From positions 1-59,958 of the forward strand of contig VGAE01000008.1 in the NCBI GenBank assembly GCA_016870975.1: a stretch of DNA of 59,958 bases. Reading direction: 5' to 3'. Source of the DNA: Actinomycetota bacterium (GTDB lineage Bacteria > Actinomycetota > Actinomycetes > Nanopelagicales > Nanopelagicaceae). The notes beneath the pieces were generated by a model. The model ran no database searches. It was not told the DNA's origin and saw nothing but the letters and a program-made list of their open reading frames with translations. This document shows positions 47,297-56,233 of this stretch, in pieces. The first letter of the stretch is position 1. Each line of letters opens with the position of its first letter. A program made the translations under genes and the position numbers.

Positions 47297-50002
47297 TTAT
47301 GCGTCTTTCTTTGCTTTCCCGGTTGCGCTCCGCTTTGCTTTTTTCTTCGCGCTAGCGTCGGAAATCGTCTTTTCAGTGAGGGTTGGCGCTTTCTTCTTTC
47401 GGAAAGATTTCCTTTTCGGAGCTCCACCATTCTCAAGTTCCCAAGCTCGACGGCCTGCAAGCAATTCTTGTGCGCGTTCGATGGTCATTGCTTCGACGGT
47501 ATCACCGCGGCCAAGTGTTGCGTTAGTTTTACCATCGGTTACATACATACCAAATCTTCCATCTTTAATAATTATTTCTTTGTTTGTCGTGGGATCAATA
47601 CCAAGATCTTTAAGTGGTGGCTTTGCAACGCCACGTCTTCTTACTTTTGGTTTTTTATAGATTTCTTCGGCTTGATCAAGAGTGATCGTAAATAGCTGAT
47701 CTTCAGTTGTTAGAGTCCGGGAATCCTCGCCTCGCTTGAGATATGGACCGTATCTTCCATTTTGAACAGTAATCACATCGCCCGTTTGGCTATCCACACC
47801 TAACGTTCTTGGAAGTGATAAAAGTTTTAACGCATCGTCTAATGTCACGGTATCTAGGGTCATCGTAGAGAGAAGTGATGCGGTTTTTGCTTTGACTTCT
47901 TTCTTCTTTTTTCCTTCTGGTTCTGGAAGGACTTCGGTGATGTAAGGACCAAAGCGGCCAGATTTAGCGATGATTGGCAGACTAGTGGTTGGATCGATAC
48001 CGAGCTCGCGCTCTCCAGAAGGCGCTGCAAGTAGTTCGATTACTTTCTGAAGCGTTAATTCATCAGGCGCCATTCCCTCTGGGATGTTGGCGAATTTACG
48101 ATCATCGCCTTGACCTTGTTGTAGGTAAGCACCATACCTACCCACACGAATTTCAATATCTTCACCCATCTTCATCGTGTTGATTTGTTGGGCATCAATC
48201 GAGCCTAAATCTGCGGCGAGGTCTTGTAAGCCTGGTTGGCCATCGTGGCCAAAGAAGAAATCGGTAAGCCATTTGATTCTATCGGCTTCGCCATTGGCGA
48301 TCTTATCTAAGTCTTCCTCCATGCTGGCGGTAAATTCATAATCAACTAATTTTGAGAAATGCTGTTCTAAAAGACCGGTAACAGAAAAAGCTAGGAAGGT
48401 TGGAACCAGCGCTCGCCCACGTTTTACTACATAACCTCGATCTTGAATTGTTTGAATGATTGAGGCAAAGGTAGAAGGTCGTCCGATTCCAAGTTCTTCA
48501 AGTTTTTTTACTAATATCGGTTCGGTGTACCGCGCCGGTGGTTTAGTTTCATGTGATTCATATTTGTACTCGTTGACATTAATTAGCTGGCCTTCCTTCA
48601 TAGCTGGAAGACGTTTATCACTCTCTTCTTCGCTCTTTTCATCAATAACATCTTCATAGGCGGCAAGAAATCCAGGAAAGGTAACAACGCTGCCATTGGC
48701 GCGGAAAATTGCATCTTTGCCATCGCTAGTTTTAACATCAAAATCAACCCGAGCCTGCATCTTCTTGGCGTCTGCCATCTGTGATGCCACAGTGCGTTTC
48801 CAGATTAAATCATATAGCGAAAGTTGGTCTCTGGTTAATTCTGGCGCTAATTCACCCGGAGTCTTAAAGGTATCGCCCGCAGGACGAATCGCTTCATGAG
48901 CTTCTTGCGCATTTTTTGATTTACCTTCATAAACACGAGGTGAATCAGGTAGATGATCAGCGCCGTAAAGTGATTTAGCTGAAGCTCTTGCAGCCTTTAT
49001 TGCAGTATCGGAAAGGTTTACGGAATCGGTACGCATATAAGTTATATAGCCACCCTCATAAAGACTCTGCGCGATTCGCATTGTTAGTTGGGCGCCCCAC
49101 CCCAGGCGACTCCCGGCATCTTGTTGCATTGTTGAAGTAGTAAATGGCGGTTTTGGACGCTCGGTACGAGGGGACTCCTCAATTGATTTAACGGTTAACT
49201 TCAATCCCCTTAATGAATCCGAAAGTTTCTTAGCACCAGATTCGCCGAGCAGAAGTACTTGATTAGCGCTCTTTTCTTTCAGCGCGCCATTGCTATCAAA
49301 ATCATTGGTGGTTACAACGCGCTGGCCCGAGAGGCTGATGAGTCGAGCATTGAAACCTTGATCTGTAGTTGCCGTTAAATCCCACCAAGTTGAGGCAATG
49401 AAAGCCATACGTTCGCGTTCGCGTTCCACAATTAATCGAGTTGCGACAGATTGAACGCGACCGGCGGAAATTCTAGGCATCACTTTTTTCCAGAGAACTG
49501 GCGATAACCGATAGCCATATAGTCGATCAAGAACGCGTCTGGTTTCTTGAGCATCAACTAGTCTTTGATCAATATCGCGAGTTTCATCTACAGCTTTTAA
49601 AATTGCATCTTTAGTAATCTCATTAAAAACCATTCGTTTTACTGGAACTTTTGGGCGGAGAATCTCCATTAGGTGCCAGGCGATTGCTTCACCTTCGCGA
49701 TCTTCGTCAGTCGCCAGGATGAGTTCAGCTGAGTCTTTTAATAAGTCCTTTAATTCTTGAACTTTATCTTTTTTATCGCGATTAATTACGTAAAGTGGGG
49801 CAAAATCATTTTCGATATCCACGCCTTCGCGCGACCAAGCAAATTTCTTATATTCCTTTGGAATATCTGCAGCGCGTTGCGGTAAATCTCTAATGTGACC
49901 GATTGATGCCTTGACAACATAGTCGTCACCGAGATAGCCACCAATCTTTCTGGCCTTTGCTGGTGATTCAACAATCACCAGCGTCTTTAGTTGTGTAGCC
50001 AA
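47297..50002 (-). CDS. topA: DNA topoisomerase I
   Basis: Relaxes negative supercoils. Toprim domain at the N-terminus (LVIVESPAKARKI, DEDREGEAIAWHL), catalytic Tyr322 in YITYMRTDS, and C-terminal TopA repeats (GRFGPYIT, GRYGPYLK, GRFGMYVT) in place of zinc fingers, then a Lys-rich tail. 901 residues, typical for actinobacteria. The start is a TTG, 5 bases after the hppA stop. Confidence 0.97.
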   Translation of the reverse strand: MATQLKTLVIVESPAKARKIGGYLGDDYVVKASIGHIRDLPQRAADIPKEYKKFAWSREGVDIENDFAPLYVINRDKKDKVQELKDLLKDSAELILATDEDREGEAIAWHLMEILRPKVPVKRMVFNEITKDAILKAVDETRDIDQRLVDAQETRRVLDRLYGYRLSPVLWKKVMPRISAGRVQSVATRLIVERERERMAFIASTWWDLTATTDQGFNARLISLSGQRVVTTNDFDSNGALKEKSANQVLLLGESGAKKLSDSLRGLKLTVKSIEESPRTERPKPPFTTSTMQQDAGSRLGWGAQLTMRIAQSLYEGGYITYMRTDSVNLSDTAIKAARASAKSLYGADHLPDSPRVYEGKSKNAQEAHEAIRPAGDTFKTPGELAPELTRDQLSLYDLIWKRTVASQMADAKKMQARVDFDVKTSDGKDAIFRANGSVVTFPGFLAAYEDVIDEKSEEESDKRLPAMKEGQLINVNEYKYESHETKPPARYTEPILVKKLEELGIGRPSTFASIIQTIQDRGYVVKRGRALVPTFLAFSVTGLLEQHFSKLVDYEFTASMEEDLDKIANGEADRIKWLTDFFFGHDGQPGLQDLAADLGSIDAQQINTMKMGEDIEIRVGRYGAYLQQGQGDDRKFANIPEGMAPDELTLQKVIELLAAPSGERELGIDPTTSLPIIAKSGRFGPYITEVLPEPEGKKKKEVKAKTASLLSTMTLDTVTLDDALKLLSLPRTLGVDSQTGDVITVQNGRYGPYLKRGEDSRTLTTEDQLFTITLDQAEEIYKKPKVRRRGVAKPPLKDLGIDPTTNKEIIIKDGRFGMYVTDGKTNATLGRGDTVEAMTIERAQELLAGRRAWELENGGAPKRKSFRKKKAPTLTEKTISDASAKKKAKRSATGKAKKDA

Positions 50003-50007
50003 ATCGG

Positions 50008-52281
50008 TTAGCCGATAGAGGTGGACTTACGACGACCAATAACTAGGGCGGCAACAATGACTGCAGTTGCAACCAGGGCGATTCCTAAATTGGTCGAATC
50101 TCTACCTTCTAGCGAGAAGCGAACGACTACGGGGGTTACAAGGAGACCAACCAGATTCATTACTTTAAGTAGAGGGTTAATTGCAGGGCCTGCAGTATCT
50201 TTAAATGGATCTCCGACGGTGTCACCGATAACTGTTGCAGCATGTGCATCGCTGCCTTTGCCGCCATGGTTTCCATCTTCAACCATTTTCTTAGCGTTAT
50301 CCCATGCACCACCTGAGTTAGCTAGGAATACCGCCATCAATGTTCCAGTTCCAATTGCACCAGCAAGATAAGCGCCAAGAGCGCCAACACCTAGGCCGAA
50401 ACCAACAGCGATTGGTGCCATAACAGCAAGTAATCCTGGTGTGGCAAGTTCGCGGAGTGAATCACGAGTACAGATGTCTACAACGCGACCGTATTCTGGT
50501 TTTTCAGTTCCCTTCATAATTCCAGGATGTAACTGAAATTGATTACGAACTTCCATCACAACTGCGCCAGCTGCTCGTGATACTGCGTTAATCGCAAGAC
50601 CAGAGAATAGGAATACAACAGAAGCGCCGATAATTAGACCGACGAGATTTCGTGGATCTGCGACATCGAGAACTCCCTGGTACTCAAGTCCGGCAACGGT
50701 TGAACCAACTTCTTTTACGGTGTTCTTGATCGCATCGGTAAATGCTCCAAAGAGCGCGGTGGCTGCAAGAACTGCTGTGGCGATTGCAATTCCTTTTGTG
50801 ATTGCTTTGGTGGTATTTCCAACAGAATCAAGTGAGGTAAGAATTTTGGCACCTTCACCTTTAACATCACCTGACATCTCCGCGATGCCTTGCGCGTTAT
50901 CTGAGATTGGACCAAAGGTATCCATAGCAACAATTACACCGACTGTGGTTAATAGACCGCATCCCGCAAGCGCAACTGCAAATAGCGAGAGCACAACTAC
51001 ACCGCCGCCAAGAAGATAAGCACCAAATACCGCGGCTGCGATTAGTAGCGCTGAGAAGACCGCTGATTCAAAACCAACCGAGACGCCAGCGAGAATTACC
51101 GTTGCAGCGCCGGTTTTTGAGGAGGCGGCTACATCATTTACGGGACGCTTACCGACTTCGGTAAAGAAACCGGTGAGCATTTGAATTGCGGCGGCAAGAA
51201 CGATTCCGATAATGACCGCGCCTAGTGCGACGGTTCGCGGATTTCCAGTTATTAAAATGGCAAACGCTGGATCTAATCCAGAGAGCGAGCTAAAACTATC
51301 TGGAAGATATGTAAAGGTTGCGATACCTACTAATACCGCAGAAATTACCGCTGAGATATAGAAGGAGCGATTAATTGCGCTCATCGCACTTCTATCCGAA
51401 GATCGTAATCGAGTTAAGAATATTCCAAGAATTGCGGTGAGAATTCCGATAGCCGGGACAATTAGCGGATAAATAAGTCCGCTATCACCAAATGCAGCTT
51501 TACCAAGAATTAGTGAAGCCACCAAAGTCACTGCATAAGATTCAAAGAGATCGGCAGCCATACCGGCGCAATCGCCAACATTGTCACCCACGTTGTCTGC
51601 GATTGTGGCGGCGTTTCGAGGATCATCTTCAGGGATGTGCTTTTCAACCTTTCCAACTAGATCCGCTCCTACGTCTGCGGCCTTGGTGAAGATACCGCCG
51701 CCAACGCGCATAAACATCGCGAGCATCGCTGCGCCAAATCCAAATCCTTCAAGCACAGCCGGAGCATCAGCTCGATAGATAACAACTACTGACGAAGCTC
51801 CGAGAAGTCCAAGACCAACGGTGAGCATTCCAACTACGCCACCGGTACGAAAGGCGATTTGAACTGAGCGCTCAGCCGAGCCTTGGCGCGCAGCTTCAGC
51901 AACTCGAACATTGGCTCGTACGGCAAGCCACATACCTTGATAACCAACTAGCGCTGAGAATGCGGCGCCAACTAAGAAGAATATTGAGCGACCAATCTTT
52001 ACATCGGTTTCGCCAGGGAGCGCAAAGAGAAGAAAGACAACAATTGCGACGAAGAAAGAAAGAGTTCGGAATTGGCGAGCCAAATAGGCAGCTGCGCCTT
52101 CCTGGACCGCTTCGGCGATCTCGCGCATCTTTGCTGTGCCATCGGATGCGCTTAGTACTTGAGCGCGAAGCGCGAAGGCGATTGCAAGTGCGACAAGAGA
52201 TACGCCAAGGACTAGATAAACCAGATTTAGGTTATCTCCGGTTACTTCCACGAGTGAGTTAGCGCCAATTAGGGCTCTCAT
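50008..52281 (-). CDS. hppA: Proton-pumping membrane pyrophosphatase, K+-independent type
   Basis: Hydrolyses pyrophosphate to pump protons out of the cytoplasm. About 16 helices. The substrate loops are intact: DVGADLVGKVE, DNVGDNVGDCAG, and near the end VIGDTVGDPFKDTAGPA. GNTTKA carries Lys where K+-dependent enzymes have Ala, which marks the K+-independent type. 757 residues. The start has GGAGG upstream. It runs on into topA with a 5-base gap. Confidence 0.96.
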   Translation of the reverse strand: MRALIGANSLVEVTGDNLNLVYLVLGVSLVALAIAFALRAQVLSASDGTAKMREIAEAVQEGAAAYLARQFRTLSFFVAIVVFLLFALPGETDVKIGRSIFFLVGAAFSALVGYQGMWLAVRANVRVAEAARQGSAERSVQIAFRTGGVVGMLTVGLGLLGASSVVVIYRADAPAVLEGFGFGAAMLAMFMRVGGGIFTKAADVGADLVGKVEKHIPEDDPRNAATIADNVGDNVGDCAGMAADLFESYAVTLVASLILGKAAFGDSGLIYPLIVPAIGILTAILGIFLTRLRSSDRSAMSAINRSFYISAVISAVLVGIATFTYLPDSFSSLSGLDPAFAILITGNPRTVALGAVIIGIVLAAAIQMLTGFFTEVGKRPVNDVAASSKTGAATVILAGVSVGFESAVFSALLIAAAVFGAYLLGGGVVVLSLFAVALAGCGLLTTVGVIVAMDTFGPISDNAQGIAEMSGDVKGEGAKILTSLDSVGNTTKAITKGIAIATAVLAATALFGAFTDAIKNTVKEVGSTVAGLEYQGVLDVADPRNLVGLIIGASVVFLFSGLAINAVSRAAGAVVMEVRNQFQLHPGIMKGTEKPEYGRVVDICTRDSLRELATPGLLAVMAPIAVGFGLGVGALGAYLAGAIGTGTLMAVFLANSGGAWDNAKKMVEDGNHGGKGSDAHAATVIGDTVGDPFKDTAGPAINPLLKVMNLVGLLVTPVVVRFSLEGRDSTNLGIALVATAVIVAALVIGRRKSTSIG

Positions 52282-52325
52282 ATTTCCTCCAGGTTATTGT
52301 GATTAGGCGAAAGTGTAAGCGCATG

Positions 52326-52362
52326 CCCCCGCTAATTGCCTAATCCTGCGCGTAATTGGGGG
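52326..52362. terminator. Possible hairpin between pyrE and hppA
   Basis: CCCCC-GCT-AATT and AATT-GGGGG arms form a bulged stem just after the pyrE stop. A T-run (TTTCTTAT) follows only in the plus direction, so as a minus-strand pyrE terminator it lacks a U-tract. Weak. Confidence 0.35.
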
Positions 52363-52366
52363 TTTC

Positions 52367-52900
52367 TTATAGACCAAGATCTGCAAGAAAAAAGGCTGCG
52401 AGGTATTTAAGACCAGCGCTTTCTACCTTTTCTTTTGCGCCGCGTTCCACGATAACCGCAACGCCAACAACATCTGCGCCAGCTTCGTTTAACGCTTCAA
52501 CAGCAGTTAGGACTGATCCACCAGTTGTTGATGTGTCCTCAACCGCCAAAACTTTCTTTCCTTTTACATCCGGTCCTTCAATTCTTCTTTGTAGACCATG
52601 AGCTTTCTCCGCTTTACGGACAACAAAGGCATCTAACTTCTTTCCCTGTTTTGCTGCAGCATGCAACATCGCAGTCGCAACTGGGTCGGCACCGAGTGTT
52701 AGTCCGCCAACTGCTTCATAAGTTAAATCTTTTGTAAGTTCCAACATTACTTCACCAACAAGTGGGGCTGCCGTTGCATCTAACGTTACTCTTCTTAAGT
52801 CAACATAGAAATCTGCTTCTTTACCGGAAGAGAGAATTACCTTCCCACGAACAACTGCTTTATTTAGGATTTCAGCTTTCAATACATCGCGCACCGACAT
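52367..52900 (-). CDS. pyrE: Orotate phosphoribosyltransferase
   Basis: Makes OMP from orotate and PRPP in pyrimidine synthesis. The PRPP loop VLAVEDTSTTGGS and the SSGKEADFYVDLR substrate loop are clear. 177 residues, normal. The start is 6 bases after a TAGGCT box in the 12-base gap behind dnaJ, so it may have its own promoter rather than depend on dnaK. Confidence 0.95.
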   Translation of the reverse strand: MSVRDVLKAEILNKAVVRGKVILSSGKEADFYVDLRRVTLDATAAPLVGEVMLELTKDLTYEAVGGLTLGADPVATAMLHAAAKQGKKLDAFVVRKAEKAHGLQRRIEGPDVKGKKVLAVEDTSTTGGSVLTAVEALNEAGADVVGVAVIVERGAKEKVESAGLKYLAAFFLADLGL

Positions 52901-52906
52901 AACGCA

Positions 52907-52912
52907 AGCCTA
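52907..52912 (-). promoter_or_regulatory. -10 box of pyrE, leaderless type
   Basis: TAGGCT lies directly after the dnaJ stop, then TGCGTT and ATG 52900. The arrangement is identical to that behind topA. Confidence 0.5.
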
Positions 52913-53788
52913 TTACGCTTTAGAGTGTTGCATGAAATCTCCGCGAGGATCTTCCGTTTTTGTTGCAGCTGCAAAATCTTCTAACGCTTTCTTAGCTTTG
53001 CCATCGATTCGTTGTGGAACTTGTACATCAATCGTGACCATTAAGTCGCCAGCGTTGACGCCTTTCTTCACTCCGCGACCTCTTATTCGGAACGTTTTGC
53101 CGTTGGTAGTTCCCGGCGAGAGGCGAAGCGTGACTAGGTCGCCCTCGAGAGTCGCAACGGGGATATCTGCGCCAAGCGCTGCCTCGGTAAAAGTGACCGG
53201 AAGTTTGAGGTGGATGTTCTCGCCCTTACGGGAGAAGACGGGATGAGGTACGACGCTCACTAATAGGTATAGGTCACCGGGACCAGCTTCGCCGGGTTGG
53301 CCTCGTCCTTTAACCCGAATCTTGCCACCATCGCTAATTCCAGCTGGGATGCGGACAGTTAGGTTTGGTTTTATATCAATCTCTTTGCCAAAGATGGAAT
53401 CTCTAAAAGAAATACTGACTTCGCTCTGGGTATCGGCGCCTTTTCGCGGACCGCGCCGTGAACCGAATATTGAAGAGAAGATATCGCCGCCGCTAAAGAG
53501 ATCACTAAAATCGCCGCCATATTGATTGGCGCCTTGGCGGTATGCCCCGGATTTAAACATTTCGCGGGCTTGATCGTATTCTGCCCGTTTTTTATCGTCG
53601 CTGAGGATGTCATAAGCCTCTGAAACTTCTTTGAATCTATCCTCTAGTTTCTTATCACCTTTGGTTTTATCCGGATGAAGTTCGCGGGCTAATTGGCGGT
53701 ACTTCTTCTTAATAGCAACACCATCGGCTTTGTTATCGACGCCGAGAATCGCGTAATAATCTTTTTCGTATAAATCTTTAGCTGCCAT
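52913..53788 (-). CDS. dnaJ: DnaJ-type co-chaperone lacking the zinc-finger domain
   Basis: 291 residues. The J-domain (residues 7-75) has the HPD motif at ELHPDKTK; a G/F region follows (about 95-120), then the two beta-barrel substrate domains (VRIPAGISDGGKIRVKGRG, FRIRGRG). The CxxCxGxG repeats are absent, so it is CbpA-like (class B) and not a canonical DnaJ. It overlaps grpE by 11 bases, in the dnaK operon. A start a few codons further in is possible. Confidence 0.92.
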   Translation of the reverse strand: MAAKDLYEKDYYAILGVDNKADGVAIKKKYRQLARELHPDKTKGDKKLEDRFKEVSEAYDILSDDKKRAEYDQAREMFKSGAYRQGANQYGGDFSDLFSGGDIFSSIFGSRRGPRKGADTQSEVSISFRDSIFGKEIDIKPNLTVRIPAGISDGGKIRVKGRGQPGEAGPGDLYLLVSVVPHPVFSRKGENIHLKLPVTFTEAALGADIPVATLEGDLVTLRLSPGTTNGKTFRIRGRGVKKGVNAGDLMVTIDVQVPQRIDGKAKKALEDFAAATKTEDPRGDFMQHSKA

Positions 53789-54245
53789 GTTCGGGGTCTG
53801 TCACTACGACTCGAGTTGGACGTAGTACTCGCTCCTTATGTTTATATCCTGGTTGCAGAATCTTGGTAACGGTAGTTTCGGTTACATCTTTTGAAGTTTC
53901 GTGCATTAGCGCTTCATGGATATTTGGGTCAAAGATTGATGGGGCCTCACCAAATTTTTGGAGGCCGAGCTTTTGCGAGAAATTTGTAATTTGATCAGCG
54001 ACAGCTTTGAATCCACCGGTTAGCTCGCCATGTTCAGCGGCACGATCTAGATCATCGAGGATCGGAAGTAATTCAATAAGCGCGGCACCGGTGGCGATAT
54101 CGGCAACAAGAATTCGGTCGCGATCTACTCGCTTCTTGTAATTTGCGTATTCCGCCTGAAGGCGTTGTAGATCTTCAGTAAGCGAAGCGACCGGGTCTTT
54201 CGACTCGGTCGCCTCGGATGAATCAGTAGCGATTTCCTCGCTCAT
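53778..54245 (-). CDS. grpE: Nucleotide exchange factor GrpE
   Basis: Releases ADP from DnaK. Acidic N-terminus, helical stretch with LQAEYANYKKRVDRDR, then the conserved FDPNIHEALMHETS and PGYKHKERVLRPTRVVV beta domain. 155 residues. The start shares a base with the dnaK stop (TAATG). Confidence 0.95.
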   Translation of the reverse strand: MSEEIATDSSEATESKDPVASLTEDLQRLQAEYANYKKRVDRDRILVADIATGAALIELLPILDDLDRAAEHGELTGGFKAVADQITNFSQKLGLQKFGEAPSIFDPNIHEALMHETSKDVTETTVTKILQPGYKHKERVLRPTRVVVTDPEHGS

Positions 54246-56071
54246 TACTTCCCTTCATCAACAATTTCCGCATCTTCAACGCCATCTTCTTTTGGCTTCT
54301 CAGATGAGGCTTGTGCTGCGCTCGCTGCGTAGAGCGCGGCACCTAGTTGCTGACTTACCTCAGCAAGTTTCTCGGTTGCAGTTTTAATTGCGTTGGTGTC
54401 GGTTCCTTCAAGAGTTTTCTTGAGTTCTGATATTGCGGATTCGACTTCAGCTTTCTTCTCAGCTGACTCGCCTTCCTTCAATTTATCCTCGTTGTCTTTC
54501 AAGAACTTTTCGGTCTGGTAGACAAGTGAATCTCCGGAGTTACGGATTTCGGCCTCTTCACGACGCTTCTTATCTTCTTCAGCATGTGATTCAGCATCGC
54601 GCATCATTCGATCAATCTCATCCTTTGGTAGCGCAGAGCCGCCAGTTATGGTCATTCTCTGCTCTTTGCCGGTAGCAAGATCCTTCGCTGATACATGGAC
54701 GATTCCATTGGCATCGATATCGAAAGTAACTTCGATCTGTGGGATGCCACGAGGAGCTGGTGCGATTCCGGTTAGTTCGAACATGCCCAGGCGCTTGTTA
54801 TAAGCGGCCATTTCACGCTCGCCTTGGAAGACTTGAATCTGTACCGCTGGTTGATTGTCATCAGCTGTTGTGAAGATTTCGGAGCGCTTGGTTGGGATAG
54901 TTGTATTTCGCTCAATCAACTTGGTCATGATTCCGCCCTTGGTTTCAATTCCAAGAGATAGCGGAGTCACATCAAGAAGTAGAACATCTTTAACTTCACC
55001 CTTGATAACGCCGGCCTGAAGGCTGGCGCCAACAGCTACGACTTCATCCGGATTTACGCCCTTATTTGGCTCTTTTCCACCAGTTAGCTCTCTAACAAGA
55101 TCAACAACTGCTGGCATACGAGTTGAGCCACCAACTAGTACTACATGATCAATTTCAGATAGTGGAATTCCCGCATCTTTCAAAACAGCTTGGAACGGCT
55201 TTCGGCAGCGATCTAATAGATCAGCGGTCATTCCTTGGAATTGAGCGCGGGTAATAGTTTCATCAAGGAATAATGGGTTCTTCTCAGCATCAACCGTGAT
55301 GTAAGGAAGATTTATAGAAGTTTGTTGTGAAGAGGATAATTCAATCTTCGCCTTTTCAGCAGCTTCGCGAACTCGTTGCATCGCCATCTTATCTTTTGCA
55401 AGATCGACGCCGTGCTTTGATTGGAAGGTCTTAACTAGATAATCGACTAGCGCTTGATCCCAATCATCGCCACCAAGAACGTTATCGCCATTGGTTGCTT
55501 TAACTTCTACGACGCCTTCGCCGATTTCAAGTAGCGATACATCGAAAGTTCCACCGCCAAGATCGAATACCAGAATGGTTTGTTCTTTATCACCCTTATC
55601 AAGACCATAAGCAAGCGCTGCGGAAGTTGGCTCATTGATGATACGAAGGACATTAAGTCCTGCGATCTCGCCAGCTTCTTTTGTAGCTTGACGTTGCGCA
55701 TCATTGAAGTATGCGGGTACGGTGATTACGGCATCGGTGATGGTTTCACCAAGATAAGACTCGGCATCTCGCTTTAACTTCTGCAAGATACGAGAAGAGA
55801 TTTCTTGTGCGGTGTACTTCTTGCCATCGATATCGATGTTCCAAGTTGTACCCATATGGCGCTTAACGGAGCGGATTGTTCGCTCAACGTTGGTGACTGA
55901 TTGACGCTTCGCTACCTCGCCGACCAACACCTCGCCGTTTTTCGCAAAGGCAACGATTGATGGGGTGGTGCGTGCGCCTTCTGCGTTAGCTATGACGGTA
56001 GCTTCGCCACCTTCTAATACTGATACGCAGGAATTCGTAGTTCCCAGGTCGATTCCGACGGCTCTGGCCAT
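54245..56071 (-). CDS. dnaK: Chaperone DnaK (Hsp70)
   Basis: 608 residues: ATPase domain ([36 protein letters not shown]), linker [14 protein letters not shown], substrate domain, and an acidic C-terminal end. First gene of dnaK-grpE-dnaJ, with AAGGAGCAGC ribosome site. A GGGAAT-N19-GTT sequence upstream resembles SigR/SigH promoters; no HAIR or CIRCE operator was found. Confidence 0.98.
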   Translation of the reverse strand: MARAVGIDLGTTNSCVSVLEGGEATVIANAEGARTTPSIVAFAKNGEVLVGEVAKRQSVTNVERTIRSVKRHMGTTWNIDIDGKKYTAQEISSRILQKLKRDAESYLGETITDAVITVPAYFNDAQRQATKEAGEIAGLNVLRIINEPTSAALAYGLDKGDKEQTILVFDLGGGTFDVSLLEIGEGVVEVKATNGDNVLGGDDWDQALVDYLVKTFQSKHGVDLAKDKMAMQRVREAAEKAKIELSSSQQTSINLPYITVDAEKNPLFLDETITRAQFQGMTADLLDRCRKPFQAVLKDAGIPLSEIDHVVLVGGSTRMPAVVDLVRELTGGKEPNKGVNPDEVVAVGASLQAGVIKGEVKDVLLLDVTPLSLGIETKGGIMTKLIERNTTIPTKRSEIFTTADDNQPAVQIQVFQGEREMAAYNKRLGMFELTGIAPAPRGIPQIEVTFDIDANGIVHVSAKDLATGKEQRMTITGGSALPKDEIDRMMRDAESHAEEDKKRREEAEIRNSGDSLVYQTEKFLKDNEDKLKEGESAEKKAEVESAISELKKTLEGTDTNAIKTATEKLAEVSQQLGAALYAASAAQASSEKPKEDGVEDAEIVDEGK

Positions 56072-56108
56072 GTTGCTGCTCCTTAAAGATTTATGAATTT
56101 GACTCTGT

Positions 56109-56136
56109 AACCGCCTCCTATGTCATATTTATTCCC
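56109..56136 (-). promoter_or_regulatory. Possible SigR/SigH-type promoter of dnaK
   Basis: On the minus strand GGGAAT (56136-56131), a 19-base gap, then GTT (56111-56109). This resembles the disulfide/heat stress sigma consensus (GGAAT, 18-19 bases, GTT) of actinobacteria. It would give a short leader before ATG 56071. Single-site match, not computed. Confidence 0.4.
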
Positions 56137-56221
56137 AAATACGAAGGAGCACGCAGACCGTCTCGCTCTCGCTCGACAACGTCTGCTCAGCCCCGTCGTG
56201 CTTTGGAATGTAATCCTCGCC

Positions 56222-56227
56222 TAGGCT
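56222..56227 (+). promoter_or_regulatory. -10 box of the Fe-S oxidoreductase gene, leaderless type
   Basis: TAGGCT, then 6 bases (GTGCTC), then GTG 56234. It argues for GTG 56234 over the GTG that abuts the box at 56228. Confidence 0.45.
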
Positions 56228-56233
56228 GTGCTC

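Noticed and set aside
56101-56160. HAIR or CIRCE operator upstream of dnaK
   Set aside because: No CTTGAGT-N7-ACTCAAG or TTAGCACTC-N9-GAGTGCTAA pair could be found.
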